Source: Symsagittifera roscoffensis (lineage: Eukaryota; Xenacoelomorpha; Acoela; Convolutidae). Taken from it: a stretch of 64,000 bases of DNA. Location: assembly GCF_963678635.1 (NCBI RefSeq), contig NC_087063.1, positions 50,417,220-50,481,219 of the forward strand, written 5' to 3'. Positions 1 to 13,000 of this stretch are shown piece after piece. Position numbers and translations under genes: made by a program. How positions within the stretch are numbered: the first letter of the stretch is position 1; each line of letters begins with the position of its first letter. The notes under the pieces are model-generated. The model was not told the DNA's origin and did not search any database. It worked only from the letters and a program-made list of their open reading frames with translations.

Positions 1-2036
1 CGAAGGCGCGATTTAAGAAAAGACTTAAGCGGCGCGACTTAAAAAAAGAGTCAAGCGACGCGACTTAAGAAAAGACTGATGACACGATTTTAGAAAATAC
101 TTAAGCGGCGCGACTTAAGAAAAGACTTATGCCGCGCGACCTAAAAAAAGACTGAAGGCGCGATTTAAGAAAAGACCGACGGCGCGACTTAAGAAAAGAC
201 TTAAGCGGCGCGACTTAAGAAAAGACTTAAGCGGCGCGACTAAAGAAAAGAGTAAAGCGTTGCGACTTAAGAAAAGACTGACGACGCGACTTAAGAAAAG
301 ACTTAAGCGGCGCGACTTAAAAAAAAAACACTTAAGCGGCGCGACTTAAGAAAAGACTTATGCGGCGCGACCTAAAAAAAAAGACTGAAGGCGCGATTTA
401 AGAAAAGACTTAAGCGGCGCGACTTAAGAAAATAAAAAAGCAACGCTACTTAAGAAAAGACTGACGACGCGACTTAAAAAATTACTTAAGCGGCGCGACT
501 TAAGAAAATACTTATGCGGCGCGACCTAAAAAAAGACTGAAGGCGCGATTTAAGAAAAGAATGACGGCGCGACTTAAGAGAAGACTTAAGCGGCGCGACT
601 TAAGAAAAGACTTAAGCGGCGCGACTAAAGAAAAGAGTAAGGCGTTGCGACTTAAGAAAAGACAGACGACGCGACTTAAGAAAAGACTTAAGCGGCGCGA
701 CTTAAAAAAAAACACCTAAGCGGCGCGACTTAAGAAAAGACTTATGCGGCGCGACCTAAAAAAAGACTGAAGGCGCGATTTAAGAAAAGACTTAAGCGGC
801 GCGACTTAAGAAAATAGTAACGCAACGCGACTTAAGAAAAGACTGACGGCGCGACTGAAAAAAAAGACTTAAGCGGCGCGACTTAAGAAAAGATTAAAGC
901 GACGCGACTTAAGAAAAGACTGACGACGCGACTTAAGAAAATACTTAAGCGGCGCGACTTAAGAAAAGATTTATGCGGCGCGACCTAAAAAAAGACTGAG
1001 GGCGCGATTTAAGAAAAGACTTAAGCGGCGCGACTTAAAAAAAGAGTCAAGCGACGCGACTTAAGAAAAGACTGATGACACGATTTTAGAAAATACTTAA
1101 GCGGCGCGACTTAAGAAAAGACTTATGCCGCGCGACCTAAAAAAAGACTGAAGGCGCGATTTAAGAAAAGACCGACGGCGCGACTTAAGAAAAGACTTAA
1201 GCGGCGCGACTTAAGAAAAGACTTAAGCGGCGCGACTAAAGAAAAGAGTAAAGCGTTGCGACTTAAGAAAAGACTGACGACGCGACTTAAGAAAATACTT
1301 AAGCGGCGCGACTTAAAAAAAACACTTAAGCGGCGCGACTTAATAAAAGACTTATGCGGCGCGACCTAAAAAAAAGACTGAAGGCGCGATTTAAGAAAAG
1401 ACTTAAGCGGCGCGACTTAAGAAAATAAAAAAGCAACGCTACTTAAGAAAAGACTGACGACGCGACTTAAAAAAATTACTTAAGCGGCGCGACTTAAGAA
1501 AATACTTATGCGGCGCGACCTAAAAAAAAGACTGAAGGCGCGATTTAAGAAAAGAATGACGGCGCGACTTAAGAGAAGACTTAAGCGGCGCGACTTAAGA
1601 AAAGACTTAAGCGGCGCGACTAAAGAAACGAGTAAGGCGTTGCGACTTAAGAAAAGACAGACGACGCGACTTAAGAAAAGACTTAAGCGGCGCGACTTAA
1701 AAAAAAACACCTAAGCGGCGCGACTTAAGAAAAGACTTATGCGGCGCGACCTAAAAAAAGACTGAAGGCGCGATTTAAGAAAAGACTTAAGCGGCGCGAC
1801 TTAAGAAAATAGTAACGCAACGCGACTTAAGAAAAGACTGACGGCGCGACTGAAAAAAAAAAGACTTAAGCGGCGCGACTTAAGAAAAGATTAAAGCGAC
1901 GCGACTTAAGAAAAGACTGACGACGCGACTTAAGAAAATACTTAAGCGGCGCGACTTAAGAAAAGACTTATGCGGCGCGACCTAAAAAAAGACTGAGGGC
2001 GCGATTTAAGAAAAGACTTAAGCGGCGCGACTTAAG
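1..2036. repeat. About 1-kb higher-order repeat, two copies
   Basis: The order of variant monomers in about 1-1040 is repeated in about 997-2036 at an offset of 995-996 bp. Landmarks are GAGTCAAGCGACG at 48 and 1044, the rare variant ACTGATGACACGATTTTAG near 76 and 1072, and GGCGTTGCGACTT at 641 and 1636. The copies differ by a few substitutions and small homopolymer indels. The left copy may continue beyond the window. Confidence 0.85.
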
Positions 2037-5000
2037 AAAAGACTTAAGTGGCGCGACTTAAGAGAAACGTGAAGCGTTGCGACTTAAGAAAAGACTGACG
2101 ACGCGACTGAAGAACGGACTTAAGCGGCGCGATTTAAGAAAACACTCAAGCGGCGCGACTTAAGAAAAGACTTATGCGGCGCGACCTAAAAAAAGACTGA
2201 AGGCGCGATTTAAGAAAAGACCGACGGCGCGACTTAAGAAAAGACTTAAGCGGCGCGACTTAAGAAAAGACTTAAGCGGCGCGACTAAAGAAAAGAGTAA
2301 AGCGTTGCGACTTAAGAAAAGACTTGCGACTCGACATAAGAAAACACTTAAGCGGCGCGACTTAAAAAAAAAACACTTAAGCGGCGCGACTTAAGAAAAG
2401 ACTTATGCGGCGCGACCTAAAAAAAACTGAAGGCGCGATTTAAGAAAAGACTTAAGCGGCGCGACTTAAGAAAAGACTTAAGCGGCGCGACTAAAGAAAA
2501 GAGTAAAGCGTAGCGACTTAAGAAAAGACTTGCGACTCGACATAAGAAAACACTTAAGCGGCGCGACTTAAAAAAAAACACTTAAGCGGCGCGACTTAAG
2601 AAAAGACTTATGCGGCGCGACCTAAAAAAGACTGAAGGCGCGATTTAAGAAAAGACTTAAGCGGCGCGACTTAAGAAAATAGTAAAACAACGCGACTTAA
2701 GAAAAGACTGACGACGCGAATTCAGAAATTACTTAAGCGGCGCGACTTAAGAAAATACTTATGCGGCACGACCTAAAAAAAGACTGAAGGCGCGATTTAA
2801 GAAAAGACCGACGGCGCGACTTAAGAAAAGACTTAAGCGGCGCGACTTAAGAAAAGATTAAAGCGACGCGACTTAAGAAAAGACTGACGACGCGACTTAA
2901 GAAAATACTTAAGCGGCGCGACTTAAGAAAAGACTTAAGCGGCGCGACTAAAGAAAAGAGTAAAACGTTGCGACTTAAGAAAAGACTTGCGACTCGACAT
3001 AAGAAAACACTTAAGCGGCGCGACTTAAAAAAAACACTTAAGCGGCGCGACTTAAGAAAAGACTTATGCGGCGCGACCTAAAAAAAGACTGAAGGCGCGA
3101 TTTAAGAAAAGACTTAAGCGGCGCGACTTAAGAAAATAGTAAAGCAACGCGACTTAAGAAAAGACTGACGACGCGAATTCAGAAATTACTTGAGCGGCGC
3201 GACTTAAGAAAATACTTATGCGGCACAACCTAAAAAAAGACTGAAGGCGCGATTTAAGAAAAGACCGACGGCGCGACTTAAGAAAAGACTTAAGCGGCGC
3301 GACTTAAGAAAAGATTAAAGCGACGCGACTTAAGAAAAGACTGACGACGCGACTTAAGAAAATACTTAAGCGGTGCGACTTAAGAAAAGACTTAAGCGGC
3401 GCGACTAAAGAAAAGAGTAAAGCGTTGCGACTTAAGAAAAGACTTGCGACTCGACATACGAAAACACTTAAGCGGCGCGACTTAAAAAAAACACTTAAGC
3501 GGCGCGACTTAAGAAAAGACTTATGCGGCGCGACCTAAAAAAAGACTGAAGGCGCGATTTAAGAAAAGACTTAAGCGGCGCGACTTAAGAAAAGATTAAA
3601 GCGACGCGACTTAAGAAAAGACTGACGACGCGACTTAAGAAAATACTTAAGCGGCGCGACTTAAGAAAAGACTTATGCGGCGCGACCTAAAAAAAAGACT
3701 CAAGGCGCGATTTAAGAAAAAACTTAAGCGTCGCGACTTAAGAAAAGAGTAAAGCGACGCGGCTTAAGAAAAGACTAACGACGCGACATAAGAAAATACT
3801 TAAGTGGCGCGACTTAAGTAGAGACTTATGCGGCGCAATCTAAAAAAAAGACTGAAGGCGCGATTTAAGAAAAGACTTAAGCGGCGCGACTTAAGAAAAG
3901 ACTTAAGCGGCGCGACTTAAGAGAAACGTGAAGCGTTGCGACTTAAGAAAAGACTGACGACGCGACTGAAGAACAGACTTAAGCGGCGCAATTTAAGAAA
4001 ACACTCAAGCGGCGCGAATTAAGGAAAGACTGAAGGCGCAATTTAAGAAAAGACCGACGGCGCGACTTAAGAAAAGACCTAAGCGGCGCGACTTAAGAAA
4101 AGACTTAAGCGGCACGACTAAAGAAAAGAGTAAAGCGTTGCGACTTAAGAAAAGACTGACGACGCGACTTAAGAAAAGACTTAAGCGGCGCGACCTAAAA
4201 AAAAGACTGAAGGCGCGATTTAAGAAAAGACTTAAGCGGCGCGACTTAAGAAAATAGTAAAGCAACGCGACTTAAGAAAAGACTGACGACGCGAATTCAG
4301 AAATTACTTGAGCGGCGCGACTTAAGAAAATACTTATGCGGCACGACCTAAAAAAAGACTGAAGGCGCGATTTAAGAAAAGACCGACGGCGCGACTTAAG
4401 AAAAGACTTAAGCGGCGCGACTTAAGAAAAGATTAAAGCGACGCGACTTAAGAAAAGACTGAAGACGCGACTTAAGAAAATACTTAAGCGGCGCGACTTA
4501 AGAAAAGACTTAAGCGGCGCGACTAAAGAAAAGAGTAAAGCGTTGCGACTTAAGAAAAGACTTGCGACTCGACATAAGAAAACACTTAAGCGGCGCGACT
4601 GAAAAAAAAACACTTAAGCGGCGCGACTTAAGAAAAGACTTATGCCGCGCGACCTAAAAAAAGACTGAAGGCGCGATTTAAGAAAAGACTTAAGCGGCGC
4701 GACTTAAGAAAAGATTAAAGCGACGCGACTTAAGAAAAGACTGACGACGCGACTTAAGAAAATACTTAAGCGGCGCGACTTAAGAAAAGACTTATGCGGC
4801 GCGACCTAAAAAAAAAGACTCAAGGCGCGATTTAAGAAAAAACTTAAGCGTCGCGACTTACGAAAAGAGTAAAGCGACGCGGCTTAAGAAAAGACTGACG
4901 ACGCGACATAAGAAAATACTTAAGTGGCGCGACTTAAGTAAAGACTTATGCGGCGCAATCTAAAAAAAGACTGAAGGCGCGATTTAAGAAAAGACTTAAG

Positions 5001-8000
5001 CGGCGCGACTTAAGAAAAGACTTAAGCGGCGCGACTTAAGAGAAACGTGAAGCGTTGCGACTTAAGAAAAAACTGACGACGCGACTGAAGAACAGACTTA
5101 AGCGGCGCAATTTAAGAAAACACTTAAGCGGCGCGACTTAAGAAAAGACTTATGCGGCGCGACCTAAAAAAAGACTGAAGGCGCAATTTAAGAAAAGACC
5201 GACGGCACGACTTAAGAAAAGACCTAAGCGGCGCGACTTAAGAAAATACTTAAGCGGCACGACTAAAGAAAAGAGTAAAGCGTTGCGACTTAAGAAAAGA
5301 CTGACGACGCGACTTAAGAAAAGACTTAAGCGGCGCGACTTAAAAAAAAACACTTAAGCGGCGCGACTTAAGAAAAGACTTAAGCGGAGCGACTTAAGAA
5401 AAGACTTAAGCGTTGCGACTTAAGAAAAGACTGACGACGCGACCTAAGAAAAGACTTAAGCGGCGCGACTTAAAAAAAAACACTTAAGCGGCGCGACTTA
5501 AGAAAAAAACTTATGCGGCGCGACCTAAAAAAAGACTGAAGGCGCGACTTAAGAAAAGACCGACGGCGCGACTTGAGAAAAGACTTAAGCGGCGCGACTT
5601 ATGAAAAGACTTAAGCGGCGCGACTAAAGAAAAGAGTAAAGCGTTGAGACTTAAGAAAAGACTTGCGACTCTACATAAGAAAACACTTAAGCGGCGCGAC
5701 TTAAAAAAAAAACACTTAAGCGGCGCGACTTAAGAAAAGACTTATGCGGCGCGACCTCAAAAAAAAGACTGAAGGCGCGATTTAAGAAAAGACTTAAGCG
5801 GCGCGACTTAAGAAAATAGTAAAGCAACGCGACTTAAGAAAAGACTGACGACGCGACTTAAGAAATTAATTAAGCGGCCCGACTTAAGAAAATACTTATG
5901 CGGCGCGACCTAAAAAAAGATTGAAGGCACGATTTAAGAAAAGACCGACGGCGCGACTTAAGAAAAGACTTAAGCGGCGCGACTTAAGAAAAGACTTATG
6001 CGGCGCGACCTAACAAAAAGACTGAAGGCGCGATTTAAGAAAAGACTTAAGCGTCGCGACTTAAGAAAAGAGTAAAGCGACGCGGCTTAAGAAAAGACTG
6101 AAGACGCGACTTAAGAAAATACTTAAGCTGCGCGACTTAAGTAAAGACTTATGCGGCGCAATCTAAAAAAAGACTGAAGGCGCGATTTAAGAAAAGACTT
6201 AAGCGGCGCGACTTAAGAAAAGACTTAAGCGGCGCGACTTAAGAAATTAGTAAAGCAACGCGACTTAAGAAAAGACTGACGACGCGACTTAAGAAATTAC
6301 TTAAGCGGCGCGACTTAAGAAAATACTTATGCGGCGCGACCTAAAAAAAGACTGAAGGCACGATTTAAGAAAAGACCGACGGCGCGACTTAAGAAAAGAC
6401 TTAAGCGGCGCGACTTAAGAAAAGATTAAAGCGACGCGACTTAAGAAAAGACTGACGACGCGACTTAAGAAAATACTTAAGCGGCGCGACTTAAGAAAAG
6501 ACTTATGCGGCGCGACCTAAAAAAAAGACTGAGGGCGCGATTTAAGAAAAGACTTAAGCGGCGCGACTTAAGAAAAGACTTGAGCGGCGCGACTTAAGAG
6601 AAACGTGAAGCGTTGCGACTTAAGAAAAGACTGACGACGCGACTGAAGAACAGACTTAAGCGGCGCGATTTAAGAAAACACTCAAGCGGTGCGACTTAGG
6701 AAAAGACTTATGCGGCGCGACCTAAAAAAAGACTGAAGGCGCGATTTAAGAAAAGACCGACGGCGCGACTTAAGAAAAGACTTAAGCGGCGCGACTTAAG
6801 AAAAGACTTAAGCGGCGCGACTAAAGAAAAAAGTTTAGCGTTGCGACTTAAGAAAAGACTGATGATGCGACTTAAGAAAAGACTTAAGCGGCGCGACTTA
6901 AAAAAAACACTTAAGCGGCGCGACTTAAGAAAAGACCTATGCGGTGCGACGTAAAAAAAGACTGAAGGTTCGATTTAAGAAAAGACTTAAGCGGCGCGAC
7001 TTAAGAAAATAGTAAATCAACGCCACTTAAGAAAAGACTGAAGACGCGAATTAAGAAATTACTTAAGCGGCCCGACTTAAGAAAAGATTAAAGCGACGCG
7101 ACTTAAGAAAAGACTGACGACGCGACTTAAGAAAATACTTAAGCGGCGCGACTTAAGAAAAGACTTATGCGGCGCGATCTAAAAAAAAGACTGAGGGCGC
7201 GATTTAAGAAAAGACTTAAGCGGCGCGACTTAAGAAAAGACTTGAGCGGCGCGACTTAAGAGAAACGTGAAGCGTTGCGACTTAAGAAAAGACTGACGAC
7301 GCGACTGAAGAACAGACTTAAGCGGCGCGATTTAAGAAAACACTCAAGCGGTGCGACTTAGGAAAAGACTTATGCGGCGCGACCTAAAAAAAGACTGAAG
7401 GCGCAATTTAAGAAAAGACCGACGGCGCGACTTAAGAAAAGACTTAAGCGGCGCGACTTAAGAAAAGACTTAAGCGGCGCGACTAAAGAAAAGAGTTTAG
7501 CGTTGCGACTTAAGAAAAGACTTATGCGGCGCGACCTGAAAAAAGACTGAAGGCGCGATTTAAGAAAAGACCGACGGCGCGACTTAAAAGAAACGTGAAG
7601 CGTTGCGACTTAAGAAAAGACTGACGACGCGACTGAAGAACAGACTTAAGCGGCGCGATTTAAGAAAACACTCAAGCGGTGCGACTTAAGAAAAGACTTA
7701 TGCGGCGCGACCTAAAAAAAGACTGAAGGCGCGATTTAAGAAAAGACCGACGGCGCGACTTAAGAAAAGACTTAAGCAGCGCGACTTAAGAAAAGACTTA
7801 AGCGGCGCGACTAAAGAAAAGAGTTTAGCGTTGCGACTTAAGAAAAGACTGATGACGCGACTTAAGAAAAGACTTAAGCGGCGCGACTTAAAAAAAAACA
7901 CTTAAGCGGCGCGACTTAAGAAAAGACTTATGCGGCGCGACGTAAAAAAAGACTGAAGGCTCGATTTAAGAAAAGACTTAAGCGGCGCGACTTAAGAAAA

Positions 8001-10074
8001 TAGTAAATCAACGCCACTTAAGAAAAGACTGACGACGCGACTTAAGAAATTACTTAAGCGGCGCGACTAAAGAAAAGAGTTTAGCGTTGCGACTTAAGAA
8101 AAGACTGATGACGCGACTTAAGAAAAGACTTAAGCGGCGCGACTTAAAAAAAAACACTTAAGCGGCGCGACTTAAGAAAAGACTTATGCAGCGCGACCTG
8201 AAAAAAGACTGAAGGCGCGATTTAAGAAAAGACCGACGGCGCGACTTAAGAAAAGACTTAAGCGGCGCGACTTAAGAAAAGACTTAAGCGGCGCGACTAA
8301 AGAAAAGAGTTTAGCGTTGCGACTTAAGAAAAGACTGATGACGCGACTTAAGAAAAGACTTAAGCGGCGCGACTTAAAAAAAAACACTTAAGCGGCGCGA
8401 CTTAAGAAAAGACTTATGCGGCGCGACGTAAAAAAAGACTGAAGGCTCGATTTAAGAAAAGACTTAAGCGGCGCGACTTAAGAAAATAGTAAATCAACGC
8501 CACTTAAGAAAAGACTGACGACGCGACTTAAGAAATTACTTAAGCGGCCCGACTTAAGAAAATACTTATGCGGCGCGACCTGAAAAAAGACTGAAGGCGC
8601 GATTTAAGAAAAGACCGACGGCGCGACTTAAGAAAAGAGTAAAGCGACGCGACTTAAGAAAAGACTTACGACGCGACTTAAGAAAATACTTAATCGGCGC
8701 GACTTAAGTAAATACTTATGCGGCGCAATCTAAAAAAAGTGTGAAGGCGCAATTTAAGAAAAGACCGACGGCGCTACTTAAGAAAAGACTTAAGCGGCGC
8801 GACTTAAGAAAAGACTGACGACGCGACTTAAGAAAATACTTAAGCAGGGCGACTTAAGAAAAGACTTATGCGGCGCGACCTAGAAAAAAGACTGAAGGCG
8901 CGATTTAAGAAAAGACTTAAGCGTCGCGACTTAAGAAAAGAGTAAAGCGACGCGACTTAAGAAAATACTTACGACGCGACTTAAGAAAATACTTAAGCGG
9001 CGCGACCTAAATAAAGACTTATGCGGCGCGATTTAAAAAAAAGACTGAAGGCGCGATTTAAGAAAAGACCGACGGCGCTACTTAAGAAAAGTTTTAAGCG
9101 GCGCGACTTAAGAAAAGACTTAAGCGGCGCGACTTAAGAGAAACGTGAAGCGTTGTGACTTAAGAAAAGACTGACGACGCGACTGAAGGACAGACTTAAG
9201 CGGCGCGATTTAGGAAAACACTCAAGCGGCGCGACTTAAAAAATGACTGAAGGCGCGATTCAAGAAAAGACTTACGCGGCGAGACTTAAGAAAAGAGTAA
9301 AGCGACGCGACTTAAGAAAAGACTGACGACGCGACTTAATAAAAAAACTTAAGCGGCGCGACTTAAGAAAAGACTTATGAGGCTCGACCTAGAAAAAGAC
9401 TGAAGGCGCGGTTTAAGAAAAGACCGACGGCGCGACTTAAGAAAAGAGTAAAGCGACGCGAATTAGGAAAAGACTGACGACGCGACTTAAGCAAATACTT
9501 AAGCGGCGCGACTTAAGAAAAGGTTTATGCGGGGCGACCTAAAAAAAGACTGAAGGCGCGATTTAAGAAAAGACCGACGGCGCGACTTAAGAAAAGACTT
9601 AAGCGGCGCGACTTAAGAAAAGACTTAAGCGGCGCGACTAAAGAAAAGAGTAAAGCGTTGCGACTTAAGAAAAGACTGACGACGCGACTTAAACAAAGAC
9701 TTAAGCGGCGCGACTTAAGAAAAGACTTATGCGGCGCAACCTAAAAAAAGACTGAAGGCGCGATTTAAGAAAAGACTTAAGCGGCGCGACTTATGAAAAT
9801 AGTAAAGCAACGCGACTTAAGAAAAGACTGACGACGCGAACGGAGAAATTACTTAAGCGGCGTGACTTAAGAAAAGATTTAAGCGGCCCGACCTAAAAAA
9901 GACTGAAGGCGCGACATAAGAAAAGACCGACGGCGCGACTTAAGAAAAAACTTAAGCGGCGCGACTTAAGAAAAAACTTATGCGGCGCAACCTAAAAAAA
10001 GACTGAAGGCGCGATTTAAGAAAAGACTTAAGCGGCGCGACTTATGAAAATAGTAAAGCAACGCGACTTAAGAA

Positions 10075-13000
10075 AAGACTGACGACGCGAACGGAGAAAT
10101 TACTTAAGCGGCGTGACTTAAGAAAAGATTTAAGCGGCCCGACCTAAAAAAGACTGAAGGCGCGACATAAGAAAAGACCGACGGCGCGACTTAAGAAAAA
10201 ACTTAAGCGGCGCGACTTAAGAAAAAGATAAAGCGACGCGACTTAAAAAAAGACTGACGACGCGATTTAAGAAAATACTTAATCGGCGCGACTTAAGTAA
10301 ATACTTATGCGGCGCGATCTAAAAAAAGTGTGAAGGCGCAATTTAAGAAAAGACCGACGGCGCTACTTAAGAAAAGACTTAAGCGGCGCGACTTAAGAAA
10401 AGACTGACGACGCGACTTAAGAAAATACTTAAGCAGGGCGACTTAAGAAAATACTTATGCGGCGCGACCTGAAAAAAGACTGAAGGCGCGATTTAAGAAA
10501 AGACCGACGGCGCGACTTAAGAAAAGAGTAAAGCGACGCGACTTAAGAAAAAACTTACGACGCGACTTAAGAAAATACTTAATCGGCGCGACTTAAGTAA
10601 ATACTTATGCGGCGCGATCTAAAAAAAGTGTGAAGGCGCAATTTAAGAAAAGACCGACGGCGCTACTTAAGAAAAGACTTAAGCGGCGCGACTTAAGAAA
10701 AGACTGACGACGCGACTTAAGAAAATACTTAAGCAGGGCGACTTAAGAAAAGACTTATGCGGCGCGACCTAAAAAAAAGACTGAAGGCGCGATTTAAGAA
10801 AAGACTTAAGCGTCGCGACTTAAGAAAAGAGTAAAGCGACGCGACTTAAGAAAATACTTACGACGCGACTTAAGAAAATACTTAAGCGGCGCGACTTAAA
10901 TAAAGACTTATGCGGCGCGATTTGAAAAAAAAGACTGAAGGCGCGATTTAAGAAAAGACCGACGGCGCTACTTAAGAAAAGACTTAAGCGGCGCGACTTA
11001 AGAAAAGACTTAAGCGGCGCGACTTAAGAGAAACGTGAAGCGTTGCGACTTTAGAAAAGACTGATGACGCGACTGAAGGACAGACTTAAGCGGCGCGATT
11101 TAGGAAAACACTCAAGCGGCGCGACTTAAAAAATGACTGAAGGCGCGATTCAAGAAAAGACTTACGCGGCGAGACTTAAGAAAAGAGTAGAGCGACGCGA
11201 CTTAAGAAAACACTTAAGCGGCGCGACTTAAGAAAAGACTTATGAGGCTCGACCTAGAAAAAGACTGAAGGCGCGGTTTAAGAAAAGACCGACGGCGCGA
11301 CTTAAGAAAAGAGTAAAGCGACGCGAATTAGGAAAAGACTGACGACGCGACTTAAGCAAGTACTTAAGCGGCGCGACTTAAGAAAAGATTTATGCGGGGC
11401 GACCTAAAAAAAGACTGAAGGCGCGATTTAAGAAAAGACCGACGGCGCGACTTAAGAAAAGACTTAAGCGGCGCAACTTAAGAAAAGACTTAAGCGGCGC
11501 GACTAAAGAAAAGAGTAAAGCGTTGCGACTTAAGAAAAGACTGACGACGCGACTTAAACAAAGACTTAAGCGGCGCGACTTAAGAAAAGACTTATGCGGC
11601 GCAACCTAAAAAAAGACTGAAGGCGCGATTTAAGAAAAGACTTAAGCGGCGCGACTTATGAAAATAGTAAAGCAACGCGACTTAAGAAAAGACTGACGAC
11701 GCGAACGGAGAAATTACTTAAGCGGCGTGACTTAAGAAAAGATTTAAGCGGCCCGACCTAAAAAAGACTGAAGGCGCGACATAAGAAAAGACCGACGGCG
11801 CGACTTAACAAAAAACTTAAGCGGCGCGACTTAAGAAAAAGATAAAGCGACGCGACTTAAGAAAAGACTGACGACGCGATTTAAGAAAATACTTAAGTGG
11901 CGCGACTTAAGAAAAGACTTATGGGGCGCGACCTAAAAAAAGACTGAAGGCGCGATTTAAGAAAAGACTTAAGCGTCGCGATTTGAGAAAAGAGTAAAGC
12001 GACGCGACTTAAGAAAAGACTGACGACGCGACTTAAGAAAAAACTTAAGCGGCGCGACTTAAGAAAAAGATAAAGCGACGCGACTTAAGAAAAGACTGAC
12101 GACGCAATTTAAGAAAATACTTAAGTGGCGCGACTTAAGAAAAGACTTATAAGGCGCGACCTAAAAAAAGACTGAAGGCGCGATTCAAGAAAAGACCTAA
12201 GCGGCGAGACTTAAGAAAAGAGTAAAGCGACGCGACTTAAGAAAAGACTGACGAAGCGACTTAAAAAAACAATTAAGCGGCGCGACTTAGGAAACAACTT
12301 ATGAGGCGCGTACTAAAAAAAGACTGAAGGCGCGGTTTAAGAAAAGACCGACGGCGCGACTTAAGAAAAGACTTAAGCGGCGCGACTTAAGAAAAGACTC
12401 AAGCGGCGCGACTTGAGAAAAGAGTAAAGCGTTGCGACTTAAGAAAAGACTGACGACGCGACTTAAGAAAAGACTTAAGCGTGCGACCTAAGAAAATACT
12501 TAAGCGGCGCGACTTAAGAAAAGACTTATGCGACGCGATCTAAAAGAAAGACTGAAGGCGCGAGTTAAGAAAAGACCGACGGCGCGACTTAAGAAAAGTC
12601 TTAAGCGGCACGATTTAAGAAAAGAGTTAAGCGGCGCGAATTAAGAAAAGACTTAAGCGGCACAACTTAAGAAAAGACTCAAGCGGCGCGACTTGAGAAA
12701 AGAGTAAAGCGTTGCGACTTAAGAAAAGACTGACGACGCGACTTAAGAAAAGACTTAAGCGTGCGACCTAAGAAAATACTTAAGCGGCGCGACTTAAGAA
12801 AAGACTTATGCGACGCGATCTAAAAGAAAGACTGAAGGCGCGAGTTAAGAAAAGACTGAAGGCGCGAGTTAAGAAAAGACCGACGGCGCGACTTAAGAAA
12901 AGTCTTAAGCGGCGCGATTTAAGAAAAGAGTTAAGCGGTGCGACTTAAGAAAAGACTTAGGCGGTTCGATTTAAGAAAAGACCCAAGCGGCGCGACTTAT